From contig OX596344.1 of NCBI GenBank assembly GCA_951394405.1, positions 868,001-932,000 of the forward strand: 64,000 nucleotides of DNA, written 5' to 3'. The stretch comes from Coprinellus micaceus (lineage: Eukaryota; Basidiomycota; Agaricomycetes; Agaricales; Psathyrellaceae). Under the pieces are notes generated by a model, which saw nothing but the letters and a program-made list of their open reading frames with translations, did not search any database and was not told where the DNA came from. Below, piece by piece: positions 34,101 through 45,784 of this stretch. A program made the translations under genes and the position numbers. Positions within the stretch are counted from its first letter, which is position 1. Each line of letters opens with the position of its first letter.

Positions 34101-37100
34101 ATCGAAGAGCTGGAGACTGGGGGTGACGTTAGGAAGGGGGGGTGGGGGGAGGAGGGGCGGGGTTAGAAAAAACCTGGCACGATACCCTCTCGATCGTAAG
34201 GGGGAAGGAATGGCGGGAGACATGTGGGATGAAGGGTGGGTTGAGAGGCATGGGCAAAGGCGTACTAGCGTGGTGAACCTCCGTCGATTCAGTGAATCCC
34301 GGTTGGTGCTACGTCTGGAGGTGGTGCCGGCCTTCGTATGCCGACTTGGGCGAGAACATCGGGGAGCATCGTCCATTGGGTGAGGACTGAGTCAGGCGGT
34401 TTCGGACGCGTTGCCGTGGGCTCGAATGTTGCGGGTCTTGAGGATGGCGTTGCTGACGGAGTTCCGAGCGTGTTCGGTCACGCCCGTCAAAGGGAGGCTG
34501 CCCTGGACAGCAGGATCCGTTGAGGCGGGGAGGCAAAAATTGGGAAGGGAGCATCGATGAGAGGCACGACGCGCGTGGCAGGTTGCGGCTCTTGCCTTCA
34601 TCCACGCGTCCCCCAACCCTGAAACTCCGTAAATCCGAAAATCCCTAGAAACTCGTATTATTTTTTCATCCGCCTGATGTCCCCATTCGGGACTTAGAGA
34701 TTCCAAAAGGGGAGCTTTCGTGATTTGATCGCCGGTTTCCAGTCGAAAGTCGTACGACTTTGGAAAGAGGGTCTCTGGACCAACGAGTTTCTGCTGGGGA
34801 GACGCCTAGATTGGGATGAAGGACGCGGAACCGAAGGGTTGAACGCGTTGTTCTTCTCTACGACCACCATATGGCCCAGTACAGGCCCTCAGCCCGCTGA
34901 ATCCCAACACCCTCGCTGGCCATTGTCTACGTCGGCGTGACACGAAGGCCAGTTCTTTGCAGCAGAGCGAGGACCCCCTCGCCTCTGTCGGAGTCTGGCC
35001 CCCTCGATACGACTCCTCTGCCAATTCATATGGCCTCCCCGGTCATGCTCAGGCTCTCTCCCCGCTTTAACTGCTTCAGCGTTGTCTGCCACTCTACGCC
35101 GTTTCCCAGCCGAGCGACGAGCTAGTCCAGAAGGCGGATGGCCAGCAGAAAGAGGAGTATTTTCGATGAACACGGTGCGTACGATGCCCGTTTCGGCTCC
35201 CCATCCTAGCACTCATCCCTGTATCCACTCTAGTCCGTTCCATGTCCCAATTCCCGTCCTAGGCACCTTGGTGTCATTGCGCGCTTCTCTTCCGCTGGCT
35301 CCTGGCGTCCGGTGTTCGAGCACGGTCGTCGGTTGAATTCCGCCTGTTCCGTGCGGAGGTTGGCCCTGCTCCCTTGAACTGCCGTATGTACGGGGCCTCT
35401 GTCAATCCTGCGGGGACTGAGTCACCATTATGCTTCGTCAGGGCCTTCCATAGGTCGAGGGGAGCCAGACTCAGATGGCTGGCCACAGACCAGTTTCCAC
35501 CACTCGAGTACACCACCCTAGAATCCTCGCCCTCGGCGCTGCACCACCGTCAAAGCTACCCCCGGATACCCCCTCTCTTTGCGACGACTGGGGTCCATAT
35601 CACCGAATCCGTGGTTCTCGAGGACCCCTTCGCCTTCCTATGGCTCGAGTACACTCCCGAACTGGGGATACACGCCTTTCTGGTGCCTTGACTCGTCCAT
35701 ACGCTCGCTGGGTCGGTACACGGTGCGCTCAGGACTCTCGACAATATCAATCTCCACGAATGTCCCCCCAGCCCCGTCCTAGAACCTGACGACGTGGTTG
35801 GATGCACAAGGAATATGTACTGGACATTTCTCGAATGGGGATGAGATGAGAAAACGGCGAGCTCGTACTGACTTCACCCCTGATCTCGTTGATTTTATCC
35901 CTATGCCTCGAATAGAACTGCAGTCGGGAATATCGTCGTACAACCTAATACGACGCTTTCAAGCACTTCCACCGTCCGATATCTCGGCCATATCTGGACA
36001 GGGTACTTCTGTCAGTGAAGCGCTCCCCTCCCTGGAGTCTTTACATCTCCAGTCCGGGGAGACAGGCTGGACCCCGGTGAGGGCTCGAATCCCCCGGCGA
36101 CCGCTACGCCTCTACCGGCTCAAGATGGCTGATGCATTGATTATAGTTCCTTACATCTATACAAACCTCGAGCACCCGCTCAGCCTCGAATTCACCTCTT
36201 GGCGTTTAGCCCTCGACCACCGCTCGTTGGCTTTTCGACTTCCTGAGCACCTTTCCCGCCCGTAGCCGAACCATACGTATGCTGGTTGACTCGTGTTCGA
36301 GTTCATTCAGGGACGGATGACGGGTAGTGTTAACCACTTACCTACCTGCCTGATACTCCTACGGATACACGAATACCAACCACGTTTCCTTCAAACAACG
36401 GGTTAAGGTTGACATCAGCCTAACCCAAGCCAGCTCTTGACCGTCTCAGCGGCGATTTGAACGTGGCTATTCTCGACAGTCCAAACCGGCATCTGCCTTG
36501 TCGACCTTAGTCACCCGGCAACTTCTCCGTAGTGCATTCGGGAGAGTATTGGCGACTTCGTCCTCGTTCAGTCATATCTATGCCGGGCTGGAGGTCGCTG
36601 TGGCCCTCAGTCTCCCGTCTCTTCGTCCCCTGAGCAGCGTGGGCTCGGTTGAAGCAGTCCATTGGATCTAGTTATCCTCGGTGGTATGGTCTGTCTGCAG
36701 TGTCCCGTGGGTGAATACTCCGAACCCTGACGTGGCCAGTGAGTCAAGGGTCGTAGAAGATGCAAGGTCTGTCCTCTCCTGGGAGATACGCCCTTTCGCG
36801 GACGAGAAAAATGCTGTCCAGTTGCGAATTGGCCTCTGAATCTGTGCTCCTTCGGGGATTGAGAATCCTGATGATGGAACGAAGGCGCATATCGGATCTT
36901 ACACTCTGAACTCCCCCATTCGCACATCCACGACACAGGTACGGATGATCGAGTTCTTTACGGTGATAGCCCAAATTCTGCTTGCATATTGGCGTTTTGG
37001 ATTCAGTCGTTATCCCGAGGTAGATGAAGGTCCCGACATTAATCACAACTGGGAGGGTACCCGCCATGGATTGGATCATCCTGCAAACGAATATCGTGGT

Positions 37101-37765
37101 CGTATCATCGGGGAAGAAGATACATAAAGTAGACCCAAAGGCGTTTTACGCCGTCACTGACAGCACCGTCATCGTTCCTGGGCAATCTTCAGGAAAGTGG
37201 GGTAGTTTCATTGCCAGAATAAAGTTTGTCGTACAATGCCCTTCCACAGCGCTACGTAGCGATGTTAGATATCTAGGGAAAGAGGTTTCAAGGGTTATTA
37301 CATGGTGTCGGGCGGTGTACACCCTGCCGATCTATGATTGGCTAAGCTTGACCTCGGAGCTGAATTCGGCAACTCAGCGGGCACCGACGCACCGGCAATT
37401 CTTCCTGTTCTCACTCCGAATCCTGCTGGAGCTGTACACGAGCCCTCTATCCCACTATTCAGGCCAAACCAGCCGCTGATCACACTCCGAACACGGCCTC
37501 AGCCTGTCTGGACGCGAGGTGAGCACGTGAGAGACGCGATCGGTGACGAGGCGGAGGGGGCGGGGATGGTTTGTCCATGTTTGATCGCGAGGTTTCTAAG
37601 TCGCGTCGCGCTCCGTTTGATGTGGCTTTCTCAACCACAACTTCCTTCCTCATTCTCCCTTCTACTTCATGGACTAGGGCTTGACGCCCCATCTTAGCAC
37701 ATAACATCCCTCGACGATCTGTACCCCCTTCCCCATATCCCATCGCCTCGCACGGTACAACCAAA
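31184..37765. other. Large gene-poor tract
   Basis: A 6.6 kb stretch without a supported gene. It holds the second copy of the dispersed repeat (34425-34766) and a very G-rich, purine-skewed segment at about 33890-34250. A leucine-rich frame at 35798-36265 has a weak resemblance to F-box C-terminal repeats but no F-box. The last 200 bp precede the 37766 gene and probably hold its promoter. Confidence 0.45.
34425..34766 (+). repeat. Dispersed repeat, copy 2 (partner at 1000-1345)
   Basis: Same orientation and same block order as copy 1, including the perfect palindrome AAGTCGTACGACTT at 34747-34760. Substitution density is high. No terminal inverted repeats were found. Confidence 0.6.
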
Positions 37766-39137
37766 ATGGAAGCGTCTGCGACGACCATGGACTACAACGC
37801 CTACCTCAACGATACAATGCAGTTGGACGTAGACCTTGCTCCACTCACCAATATAGCGGGAGAGATGGAATTTGTAGACACCGTCCTGTACGCTAGAGGC
37901 GAGGATCGCCATGCGCGCGAGGAGGCAGAGTACGAGTACCACCACAAGCGAGGCCATAATGTGTTCGACACTGACGACATAGTTTCATACGAGGTGTAAG
38001 TCGTATCTACTCCTGACTCTAGGTTGTACGCGGTGCTCATGGGGACATAGCTTGATGACCAGGCCGACGAAGCCCTTGCCTAAGAGAGGAAGAGCGCAGC
38101 AATCCCCCGTTCCGAACAAAGAAGACCAAGCCAATGGGGTATCGCATGGGTGCGCATTGTTTATTTGAGGACCCTCTTCCACTCACACACCCATTCACCT
38201 GTATAGCTTCGAAAGGCTCACTATTCGAGAGGAGGTCATTGCCCAGGGAAGCCCCAACACCGACAGTGGCGAGTGCGGCGCTCCTGCCCAATGCGCCACT
38301 CAAATCCAGGGTCAAACTTCCGATCACGGCCCATACCCCCCCACCGATGCGTACGCTTATAATTTTACTCCCTCAGTTTATCAGAGTCGCTGATATCTCT
38401 ATAGAAAGGAAGCTTATACACCTGAGCGAACTTCAGATGAGGTCGTCGGAAATGCGGGCGACGATCAGTAAGCTCGTTTCCTCGCCTTCGCGCGTGCCAC
38501 TCGTTGCTGATAATGTCTGAAAAGGTCTGCCCACCAGGTCCACGAAGTGAACACCGCTACCATAAGCGAGAAAATTGATATCCCTACCCATGGAATTGAA
38601 GATAGGCGGTCGGGAACATTCCCTCCTGGCATTCCCGGGGAGGAGAACGCCACCGCGGGTGACCTTACCTCGCAAACGTGGACCTCTCCCCAGCTTCCTG
38701 ACACTATCACCTCCGCACTGTTGGCCAAATTGTCTACCCAAGTGCTCGCCATAATTGCGAATAGTGGTGCAGGGAACCACAGCAGTCATCCCTCGCAACA
38801 GGACATTGCCATCATCCGCCAGCTGGAGTCACACCTCGCCAGCATCACCGCTGGCAGTACCAGAAAATCTGCTGCTCAAAGCACGCAGCCTGTTATGGCG
38901 AGACAGCTGTCTCGTCCCCCGGCTATTGCTACGACTCACCACTACCAGTATGCAGAGGCCAGGTCCTCCAGTCCCACATCGGACACAGGCTATCCCATCC
39001 CTCCGGCCATTTGGCCGCCCATCGTATCCCTTGGCGCTTTCACTATGGCACCACCCCAGCTCACCAGTTCGAACAGCGTCGCAGTGCCTACTGCATATCC
39101 GTATGGTCCTTTCGCGCCTCATGGCAGGGTGATATGA
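37766..39137 (+). CDS. Unrecognised hydrophilic protein, five exons
   Basis: Exons 37766-37995, 38051-38149, 38207-38350, 38405-38467 and 38525-39137 splice in phase to 382 residues. All four introns are GT-AG and 54-57 bp, which strongly supports the model. The N-terminus is acidic with many Asp/Glu/His (RGEDRHAREEAEYEYHHK). A basic patch RPTKPLPKRGRAQQ follows, then disordered sequence. A helical stretch with LSTQVLAIIANSG and IAIIRQLESHLASI follows at about residues 230-280, and the end is Pro/Ser/Tyr-rich. The order of acidic start, basic patch and disordered middle resembles CHZ1, but there is no Cys/His domain. The helical stretch resembles one in the 43146-44309 gene. Function is unknown. 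I do not recognise the family. Confidence 0.62.
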
Positions 39138-41050
39138 TGGAACCTCTCCTCAGCACTGCCTAACCCCAAGGGCGGGCTGCTTCCGCGGAGCTCGCTCGAA
39201 CTTTGGCTGCCTTCACTGGTTGAGTGTCAAAGCGGCGTCAACCTTGACTCACACTGTTCTACCTATCACAGGTCCCTCTTTCCCTCTTTTCCTACTTTCT
39301 GGATTATGTCAATTTCGAGCCTTCGCTTGGCTTACGACTACAGTTCCGACACGATTAGCAATAACTTTCGCTGCACCCATACTGATCACCGGCATTTATC
39401 AACCATATCCTTGCATTCGTCTATTCACTATGACTATCTATGATAGATTACGATCCCTACACTCTCAATACTCTCATTAAACTCCCTGCATTTCGTACCT
39501 TCGCGTGCTTTAGATCATTATTTCCCGGTTCCTTAGCCCGCTGTCTACTCTGCGTACTGTAACTGTAGCCGCCCAGACTCTCCCTTGGGAGTATCCGGAT
39601 TTTATCCATTGTTACCTGTAACATGCCCGTGTATTAACATTAATGACGTTTTCATACCTTGGCTTGGAACGGGTCATAGTTAAGAGGGCCGAAAGAAGCC
39701 GTCCACTCAATCCTGAGTGGTGAGAACAGGGTCAGAGGCTCGTGAAGCGCTTTTTAATCCATGGAGCGTCCTTTGTGTCATAAATAAGTTTTGGCAAAAT
39801 TCATACATGCACCTGAATTCGGAGTGAAATTCGTATAGGTTCGGTAGACTAGACCCAAAATTCGTACATGTTAAGTGGTAGGGGTGAAATTTGTGGATGT
39901 TCAAACAGTCCTATATGTTCAGGCATGTGCATAGGAGGTACCTGCTCGAATTCATCCATGCTGGGGACAGCGCAAAACGAGGCTGCACATCCAAGAAAGG
40001 CAGTGGAGCCCCTGTCCCAGATACCCCCGACTCGGAAGCGCCCAAGCGCGCTAGCGCATGTAGCATCACCCGGTGGTGTACCCCCTGAACAAGAACAGGG
40101 AATGGGGCTCCTCACATTCCCCTGAGCCTGAAAAATGCCCTGCCACTGCACCCAAGAGTATACCTGAACCGAGGTACCGGCGAGGTAGGCAAGCTGAAGA
40201 ATGTTGAAAGCGAATAGAGAAAGATCAAAGGAACCGCAGGATGGCCGGTGAGTGTGATGCACTCTTGTTAGTCTACACAGGTGAGGGGGAGGATAACCGA
40301 GAGAGGTCACGTCATGACTGGAGGAACAAAGAGGACGAGTCCAGCCACTTTAAATTTACGTCTCATAACAGAGGTAAGCAGTGGGCTCACGAATGGCACA
40401 TGTGACATTGTCCCGTTGGCTAACATTTGAACGAGCCTGATTTGGGGATTAGCAGTCGGGGATTGGGTCCTCGTGAGTCGTCCCAGGGAGCGAGAACTGG
40501 CCATGGGCTAATCTCATCGGCTACGATGGCTTAAAGAGTGGTAAGGAGGTGGGTAATACCCTCAGGTAGCTCAAGAGTGGCTGGAGAGAACTTGAAGGTG
40601 ATGAGACACCAGTGCGACGTGTTGACCACACCACTAAGATCGTATGTGCGGATTTCCCACCAAAAACTCACATGCCTGAATTTGGATTCAACCTGCCCAA
40701 CATGCATGAATCCTGGGACAAGGTGTGGAGCATGCATGAATTTTACGTAGCACACAGCTCTGAACATGTCCGAATTTTGACTCAAATGGGTTCGTATTTT
40801 TGGCACACTATATGCGCCATATTAATCTGCGTGCAATCCAACTCGAGGCTACGCTTAAAACGTTGAGGGTTGTATATCGGTCATGTTTAAGATATTCAGG
40901 TCGAGAGACCCTCCTGGCATTGAGACAGACCAGTGGGGCCCGAGATCTGTGGGTCGTATACCCTCAGCGAAAGTCCTCGGGGGGTTGGAGACGAGTACCG
41001 ATGTACGTTACTACTGATATACGCACATCTCTCCGTTTTCAAACACGGGA
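39138..41050. other. Intergenic tract holding an inverted-array element
   Basis: No protein gene supported. The first 550 bp are the AT-richer 3' flank of the preceding gene. A small perfect hairpin CCACTCA/TGAGTGG lies at 39702-39719. From about 39770 to 40815 lies the structure described separately. Confidence 0.45.
39770..40815. mobile_element. Candidate DNA element with inverted subterminal repeat arrays
   Basis: The left array (about 39780-39960) repeats a motif like AAATTCGTACATG several times. The right array (about 40660-40800) repeats its reverse complement, for example CATGCCTGAATTTGG, CATGCATGAATTTTAC and CATGTCCGAATTTTGA. Outside the arrays both sides contain matching GTGT and TTTTGGCA-like blocks in opposite orientation. 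Multiple subterminal repeats in inverted arrangement are typical of non-autonomous DNA transposons, where transposase binds them. The centre has no transposase frame. Exact ends and target duplication were not found. Confidence 0.5.
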
Positions 41051-42475
41051 TTAGCATGCATTGTTAATATCCCCCTCGAACCCGACCTTGCCAAACAACC
41101 CGAAGCTCCGTTCGTTGTCATTCCCCTTCCATACCTGGTCATCTGCTTCAAAAGCGTAGATAGCGACGGAATTGTCACTCTTCGCCGCGCAATTGAGGCT
41201 CTTCATCGCTTCGTATTGATCACCAGGGCTAGCTTGGGCTCTCCCCATTGCTGCACCTCTTGATGGCCAACCACTCCTACAGCGCGTAAGTCAGTACCTC
41301 GGCGTCGTACACCTAGCGGTGAGAAGAGAACTGACTCTGTGATCATAATTGGCTTTCCGGGACACGCGTTCCTCAAGCTGGGGATGACAACGTTGTAGAC
41401 AAACCCGCCGGCTTCGCTGCTTACGACGTTCTGATCGAAGAAAGCGCTTTGAAATGGGTGGCGTTAATATCAGCGTTATACAGAGGGAATTCCATCGAGC
41501 TTACTGGGCATTGGCGCCGACGAAGTCGCCTATGCAGAAGGCCTGTGGGTTGTCACGTACGGCAACCCAGGTATGTACGGTTGAGACAGGGGTGTTGACC
41601 CCAATAGACCCCAGGTAGCCTTCGCAGAGCGAGTATGGTGTGAGGACCATTTAGATTGCAAGCAAAGATGAACTTACCTCTAACATCGGCAACCTTTGCA
41701 GCAATCAGACCAGGATCGTCTGTTGCCTGTTGGCCGTGATCATTATGAGGCCTACAGTACGCGGAAGAAACACGAGAGCGGGACGAACCTCGTTCCCAAC
41801 AGTTAGGCCGTTATACCTATCAGCACCGTATTTCCCGAACGCTTCAACGAACATTCCTACTTCGTTGCTAACCAACCCCCCATCAGTACTGACCCTTCGA
41901 GGCCGAAAAAGGTGACTCACGTACTTTATTTGGGTCATGCTGTCCGCGACGGAGCCCTATGAACACGAATTTTGACACCATCAACAGGAAGACCAAGGGC
42001 GTTGATAAAACGAAACGGCGCTTACCGAGAAGTAAATTCCAGCAAGAACAGTGATACCAGCGCCTGCTGCTGCAGAGGACGCAAAATCTAGAGCATTGCA
42101 ATCGAACCCGAGGATACGAATAGACGAAAAGCCATTCGACTTTGCGGTGTTCGCCAGGTCGTTCCACTAGTTCATACCGAGACCGATCAGTTTCAAGTAT
42201 CGAGCAATGTGGGTGGGTACGGCAGGAGGATGGATGATCATTGCGATCATGGCTCTCAGTGGGAACCACACGCCATCAACAGATTCCTTGATTGAACTCA
42301 CCTCCTCCTGGCTGCGACACCTGTACGCGTCAGAGTTGGGAGCGCTGTTAGCTGCAGTCACACCATGGAAGTAGTTCCCTGCGTGTGTTTCTGTAATGGT
42401 GGAAAGAACGACTAGAAGGGTGCTAGTCACGATGTGTGGATGAAGGATCGACAAAGGGAGTTGCATATCGGACAA
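41051..42475 (-). CDS. Glycoside hydrolase family 17 beta-1,3-glucanase-like secreted enzyme
   Basis: Eight minus-strand exons: 42475-42302, 42166-42026, 41956-41925, 41867-41789, 41726-41678, 41619-41505, 41446-41336 and 41276-41051. They total 927 nt, 308 residues, all junctions GT-AG and in phase. Introns are 57-69 bp except the first (135 bp). Residues 1-32 are a signal peptide (LLVVLSTITETHA). GFSSIRILGFDCNALD is the early barrel strand, LTVGNE ends in E142 (general acid in GH17) and ITESGWPS carries nucleophile E234. WYAFEAxD-like YAFEADDQVW and RSFGLF close the barrel as in fungal cell-wall glucanases. It would cut or remodel beta-1,3-glucan in the wall or outside the cell. A second start at 42466 (MQLPLS) is possible. 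Both catalytic residues are present, so it is probably active. Confidence 0.88.
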
Positions 42476-43145
42476 CCGGCTCGAGAGTCAAGGAGCGGGA
42501 CAAGAAAAGAGCGAGGGGCGGGGTCGGTTCGTTGCTCCACCAAAGGACCCTCAGTCGTATTTATAGCTCCCAATATCCCGGCCATATCCTCAGTGCGGAT
42601 GCGGTACATTGATCATGATGGCTGGTCGTCGGGGTTACGACGATCTTACCGCAAGGACCCTGTGAAACCGACAGACGCCCGTGAAGCAAGGATCATCAAA
42701 TCACTGGAAGATCCAACGAGGTCATAGTATTGAGCATGCTAAGGGTGACTTCCAAGCGGGCTACAGAGAGCTAGCGAGGTGAATCGAATGTAAACGACTG
42801 TGAGTCGGTAACGAACTCAGTGGACGGCAACGAGGAATCCTATGCAGTACTATAAATCTAATAGACTCTGAGACAGTGCGAGGGAATGGGCAGAAAGGGA
42901 GGTGAGTGGTGCAAGTAGTGCGAAAAATATAAACGATCGAAGTCCGACGATTAACCAAACGCAAAGGGAACGATGAGAAACACATGGTAAAACATGAATC
43001 GTAGCGGAATAGTGAAGGTGAAGCCCGATGAAAACGCCTTCGCCCATGAATCGTGATGAATGGTAGCAGAAAGGATGAAGCAAGGGTAAATAAGAAGGAA
43101 GGGGAACGCGATGAAAGGGACTTGCGAACCCCACATGAATCGAAA
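42476..43145. other. Intergenic, GH17 promoter side and 3' flank of the 43146 gene
   Basis: No gene supported. The left 200-300 bp should hold the promoter of the minus-strand GH17 gene. The right part resembles the downstream flank of CHZ2 (shared CATGAATCGTGA-type block near 43050). Confidence 0.4.
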
Positions 43146-44309
43146 TCAGGACGGCCTTGCGAGGTGCCAAGCAGGCTTCCCCGCGATCTCCCGCCACGTC
43201 TGGCGGTCCTGGGCGTTGGAGACCTGGTCGTAGTCTCTGGGGAGTCCGTACCTCGAAGGAACGGATGGCCCTGGTTGACCGAAGGCGAACGTTTGAGCGT
43301 GACGAGCCGACGGACCCGCAGCCTGCGACCCCGCGGCAATCGTAGAGTGGGGTACTACACCGCCCATACTCCCCTCACCCCTCACAGCCCTAAGGATCTC
43401 CTTCGGCTGTTCCTGAGAAAGGCGGCCCAGAAATTGCCTCACCGTATCCAAGTCCCTCTCCGTGAACTGCACAGTTCCATTGACGTTGGGGTCGGCGTTC
43501 AGCAGCGCAGTCTGGGTTTGAGGCGACAACTGAGAAATGAATTTCTGAATGAGAGTGGGAGGAGAAGGGCGGGGGGTTGGGGCGGCGACAGTTGGGGTAG
43601 GTGGTATGGGAGTTGAGGCCACGTTCCGGGTCACGCCAAGAACGATCATAGGAGGGGATTGGGCGCCTAACGGCTTCCCACCTATGGACGCGTCCTCGAC
43701 ACCCTCAGAGATCGTGTTCTCCCCAGTCGAACTACCTTGCACGGGGTCTGGGTTCACATCGGTCCACCCGCTAATCAAGGAATCGACCTCCACCTCGTCC
43801 AACCTCCTGGTCCCCTCTTTCTCCAACCCGCTGTTGCTTTCGGTCTCTGTTCGAGACCCGGGGTAGTAAGAGAAATCTTGCGGGGTTCCGTAGCGCGCCA
43901 CATAGAACCGCGCCTCGGGAGGCGACGTTTGGAGCGGGAAGCTTGGTAGGGCAGGCGAAGCGGAGCGCCAACGGATGGGTGTCCAAGGTCTAGGGGACAT
44001 AGATCCCACACCTTGCTCGCGATAAATTGAACGCGATATCGAACGAGATCTGGACGACGACCTCGAAGACTCCGTCGAAGGCGTGGTCGACCGATTCTGG
44101 GGAGGAGAATGGTTGATTGGGAGAGGAGGGGTCCGAGTCCGAGGAAGGAGAGGAGCACCAAAGGCAGTTGAAGGAAGCGCCCTCTCCTTGCCCCTTCCAC
44201 GCGGGGGACGACGGGATTGAACACGAGATTGAGCGTTAGAGCGAGGAGTGGAGGCGGTCGGCTGCTGGCGACGATTAGTGCCTGAGGTTTGCGACCGTGT
44301 GGCGGGCAT
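43146..44309 (-). CDS. Unrecognised Ser/Arg/Pro-rich disordered protein
   Basis: A single minus-strand frame of 387 residues starting MPATRSQTSGTNRRQQ. The first 120 residues are rich in Arg, Ser and Pro, including an RS-type run (SSRSSSRSRSISRSIYR). The centre is acidic and Ser/Thr-rich. Residues about 255-305 form a predicted helical segment with LSPQTQTALLNADPNVNG and LDTVRQFLGRL. The tail is Gly/Ala/Pro-rich and ends AWHLARPS. No Cys/His domain and no membrane segment. The helical segment resembles one in the 37766 gene, and its 3' flank resembles that of CHZ2. The RS-like start could suit an RNA-processing or nuclear location, but that is speculation. An unseen upstream exon is possible. 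Confidence 0.6.
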   Translation of the reverse strand: MPATRSQTSGTNRRQQPTASTPRSNAQSRVQSRRPPRGRGKERALPSTAFGAPLLPRTRTPPLPINHSPPQNRSTTPSTESSRSSSRSRSISRSIYREQGVGSMSPRPWTPIRWRSASPALPSFPLQTSPPEARFYVARYGTPQDFSYYPGSRTETESNSGLEKEGTRRLDEVEVDSLISGWTDVNPDPVQGSSTGENTISEGVEDASIGGKPLGAQSPPMIVLGVTRNVASTPIPPTPTVAAPTPRPSPPTLIQKFISQLSPQTQTALLNADPNVNGTVQFTERDLDTVRQFLGRLSQEQPKEILRAVRGEGSMGGVVPHSTIAAGSQAAGPSARHAQTFAFGQPGPSVPSRYGLPRDYDQVSNAQDRQTWREIAGKPAWHLARPS

Positions 44310-45784
44310 TAGACCGTGGGGGTGAAGGCGGGCTACGAGGATGAGAGGAATTTTATGGAAGGGGGAAAAGGACGGGAGGTAGGCCTTGGGCAGAGAGGCT
44401 TAAACATCCCTGTGGGTTTTGAATCCTGTGCATGACTGTGAGCAAAGCCACAGCACGAAGGCTTAGCTCCAATCGCCATTTGCGAGTCGGCCCGTGATCA
44501 AACGTCAACAGCCCGTCGCTTTGATCCCTATTCCCCAAGCTGAGTGTCATATTCAATGTCGACAATAACCTCTCGCCGAACTACGAAGTGCTTTGACATC
44601 CTGATAGGGTGGCCCTAGTTAGGTCGACGTTACAGGGTATTTCCAGGATAAAGACTCACGTAGAATGTTGTGCACACCGAGCAAAAATGTCAATGGTCAA
44701 AGCGCTGACACCCGCCAAGGTTACCAGAGCCGCCGACATGACGAAGGGCCCTACTTCGGGGGTTCGCACACGCTTCATCAAGTTCTGCTAAACGGCTCAT
44801 AAATTCTACTAACCAACTCTTAGGCCGATGTGGGAGCCCTCATCCGCAGAGCTGGATGGGCGTAGCCGGTAGCCAAGATGAAACGACGGTAGGTGTGTCG
44901 GGCCAAAGCACTTCAGCCGCCGACATCATCTAACTTGAAGCGAAGGGTGATTTGAGAGGATATCCACTTTGGACGATCAAGGCAGCGGTGACATAGAGAG
45001 GCTCGAGCAGTAAGCAGCCAGCTCTCCGACAGGCAAAGCCACCAACGCCTCTGCATCGTGAAAATTTCCTCGAGAGTCAAAGCCACGTAACCTGGAGTGG
45101 AGGTAGGTGACAGTTTATACTCCGACGTGTGGCCTTGCTGAGGCAGAGATCGCATTCATCTGTCCTAGGGTGCTTCAATGCTTGAAGGGGAGTTGATAGC
45201 CAACATAGCACCTGCGGCCGTGTCACGGGGATTGCACCAGATAGTACAAAGTAGTTCCCAAGAGGCGAACATACCTCGGGGCGACCACCTTGCGTCGATG
45301 GTCCGGAGGTCAATGAAATTGAAGCGTCGAGTTATAGTCTATTTCCTCGCGGGGAGGGGAACTCGTATAGGACTCTTGCATGGCCTAGGACTCGCGGGAC
45401 GAATTCCGAGGAGGTCGATGAAGCCCGATAATCGATCTATTGACCGAAGTCGGCTCATTTGGAGGGCTGATGAGAGCCGCAGGAATCTGGAGAGTACACC
45501 TCCGCCCCGAGACCAGAGCAGAGAATGTGAGTAGAGGGAACGACTCAACGAGGAGAAGTAACTGGCGCTGACAGCAGCCGCAGCAGGGGTGGAAAAGGCC
45601 TTCCTGATATGGATGGATCATTGGATGACGTACGTCATCAAACGCGTGGTTCTGCCACTGGGCGCCTCTTGTCGTCCCTTCCGGTTGAACCACGACCATC
45701 ACCGTCTCCTCAAACCACATCCTCGTCCTTCGACAGCCTTACGCCGTACGGTTATTAGGAGATTAGGCACGCGAGAAACGGACA
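44310..45784. other. Intergenic between divergent genes
   Basis: The 43146-44309 gene reads left and CHZ3 reads right from this 1.5 kb stretch, so both promoters should lie here. No gene or repeat was recognised. Short frames around 45178-45720 on both strands have no domain resemblance. Confidence 0.45.

Noticed and set aside
33873..34376. Pro/Ser/Leu-rich 167-codon minus-strand frame
   Set aside because: It mirrors a G-rich purine tract; low complexity explains the absence of stops.
35798..36265. 155-codon frame with LPSLESLHLQ, like a leucine-rich repeat of an F-box protein
   Set aside because: Only one repeat-like segment and no F-box upstream in any frame. A relic is possible but evidence is too thin.
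43053..43616. 187-codon plus-strand frame
   Set aside because: Antisense to the 43146-44309 gene, whose minus-strand frame is much longer and has a sensible start.
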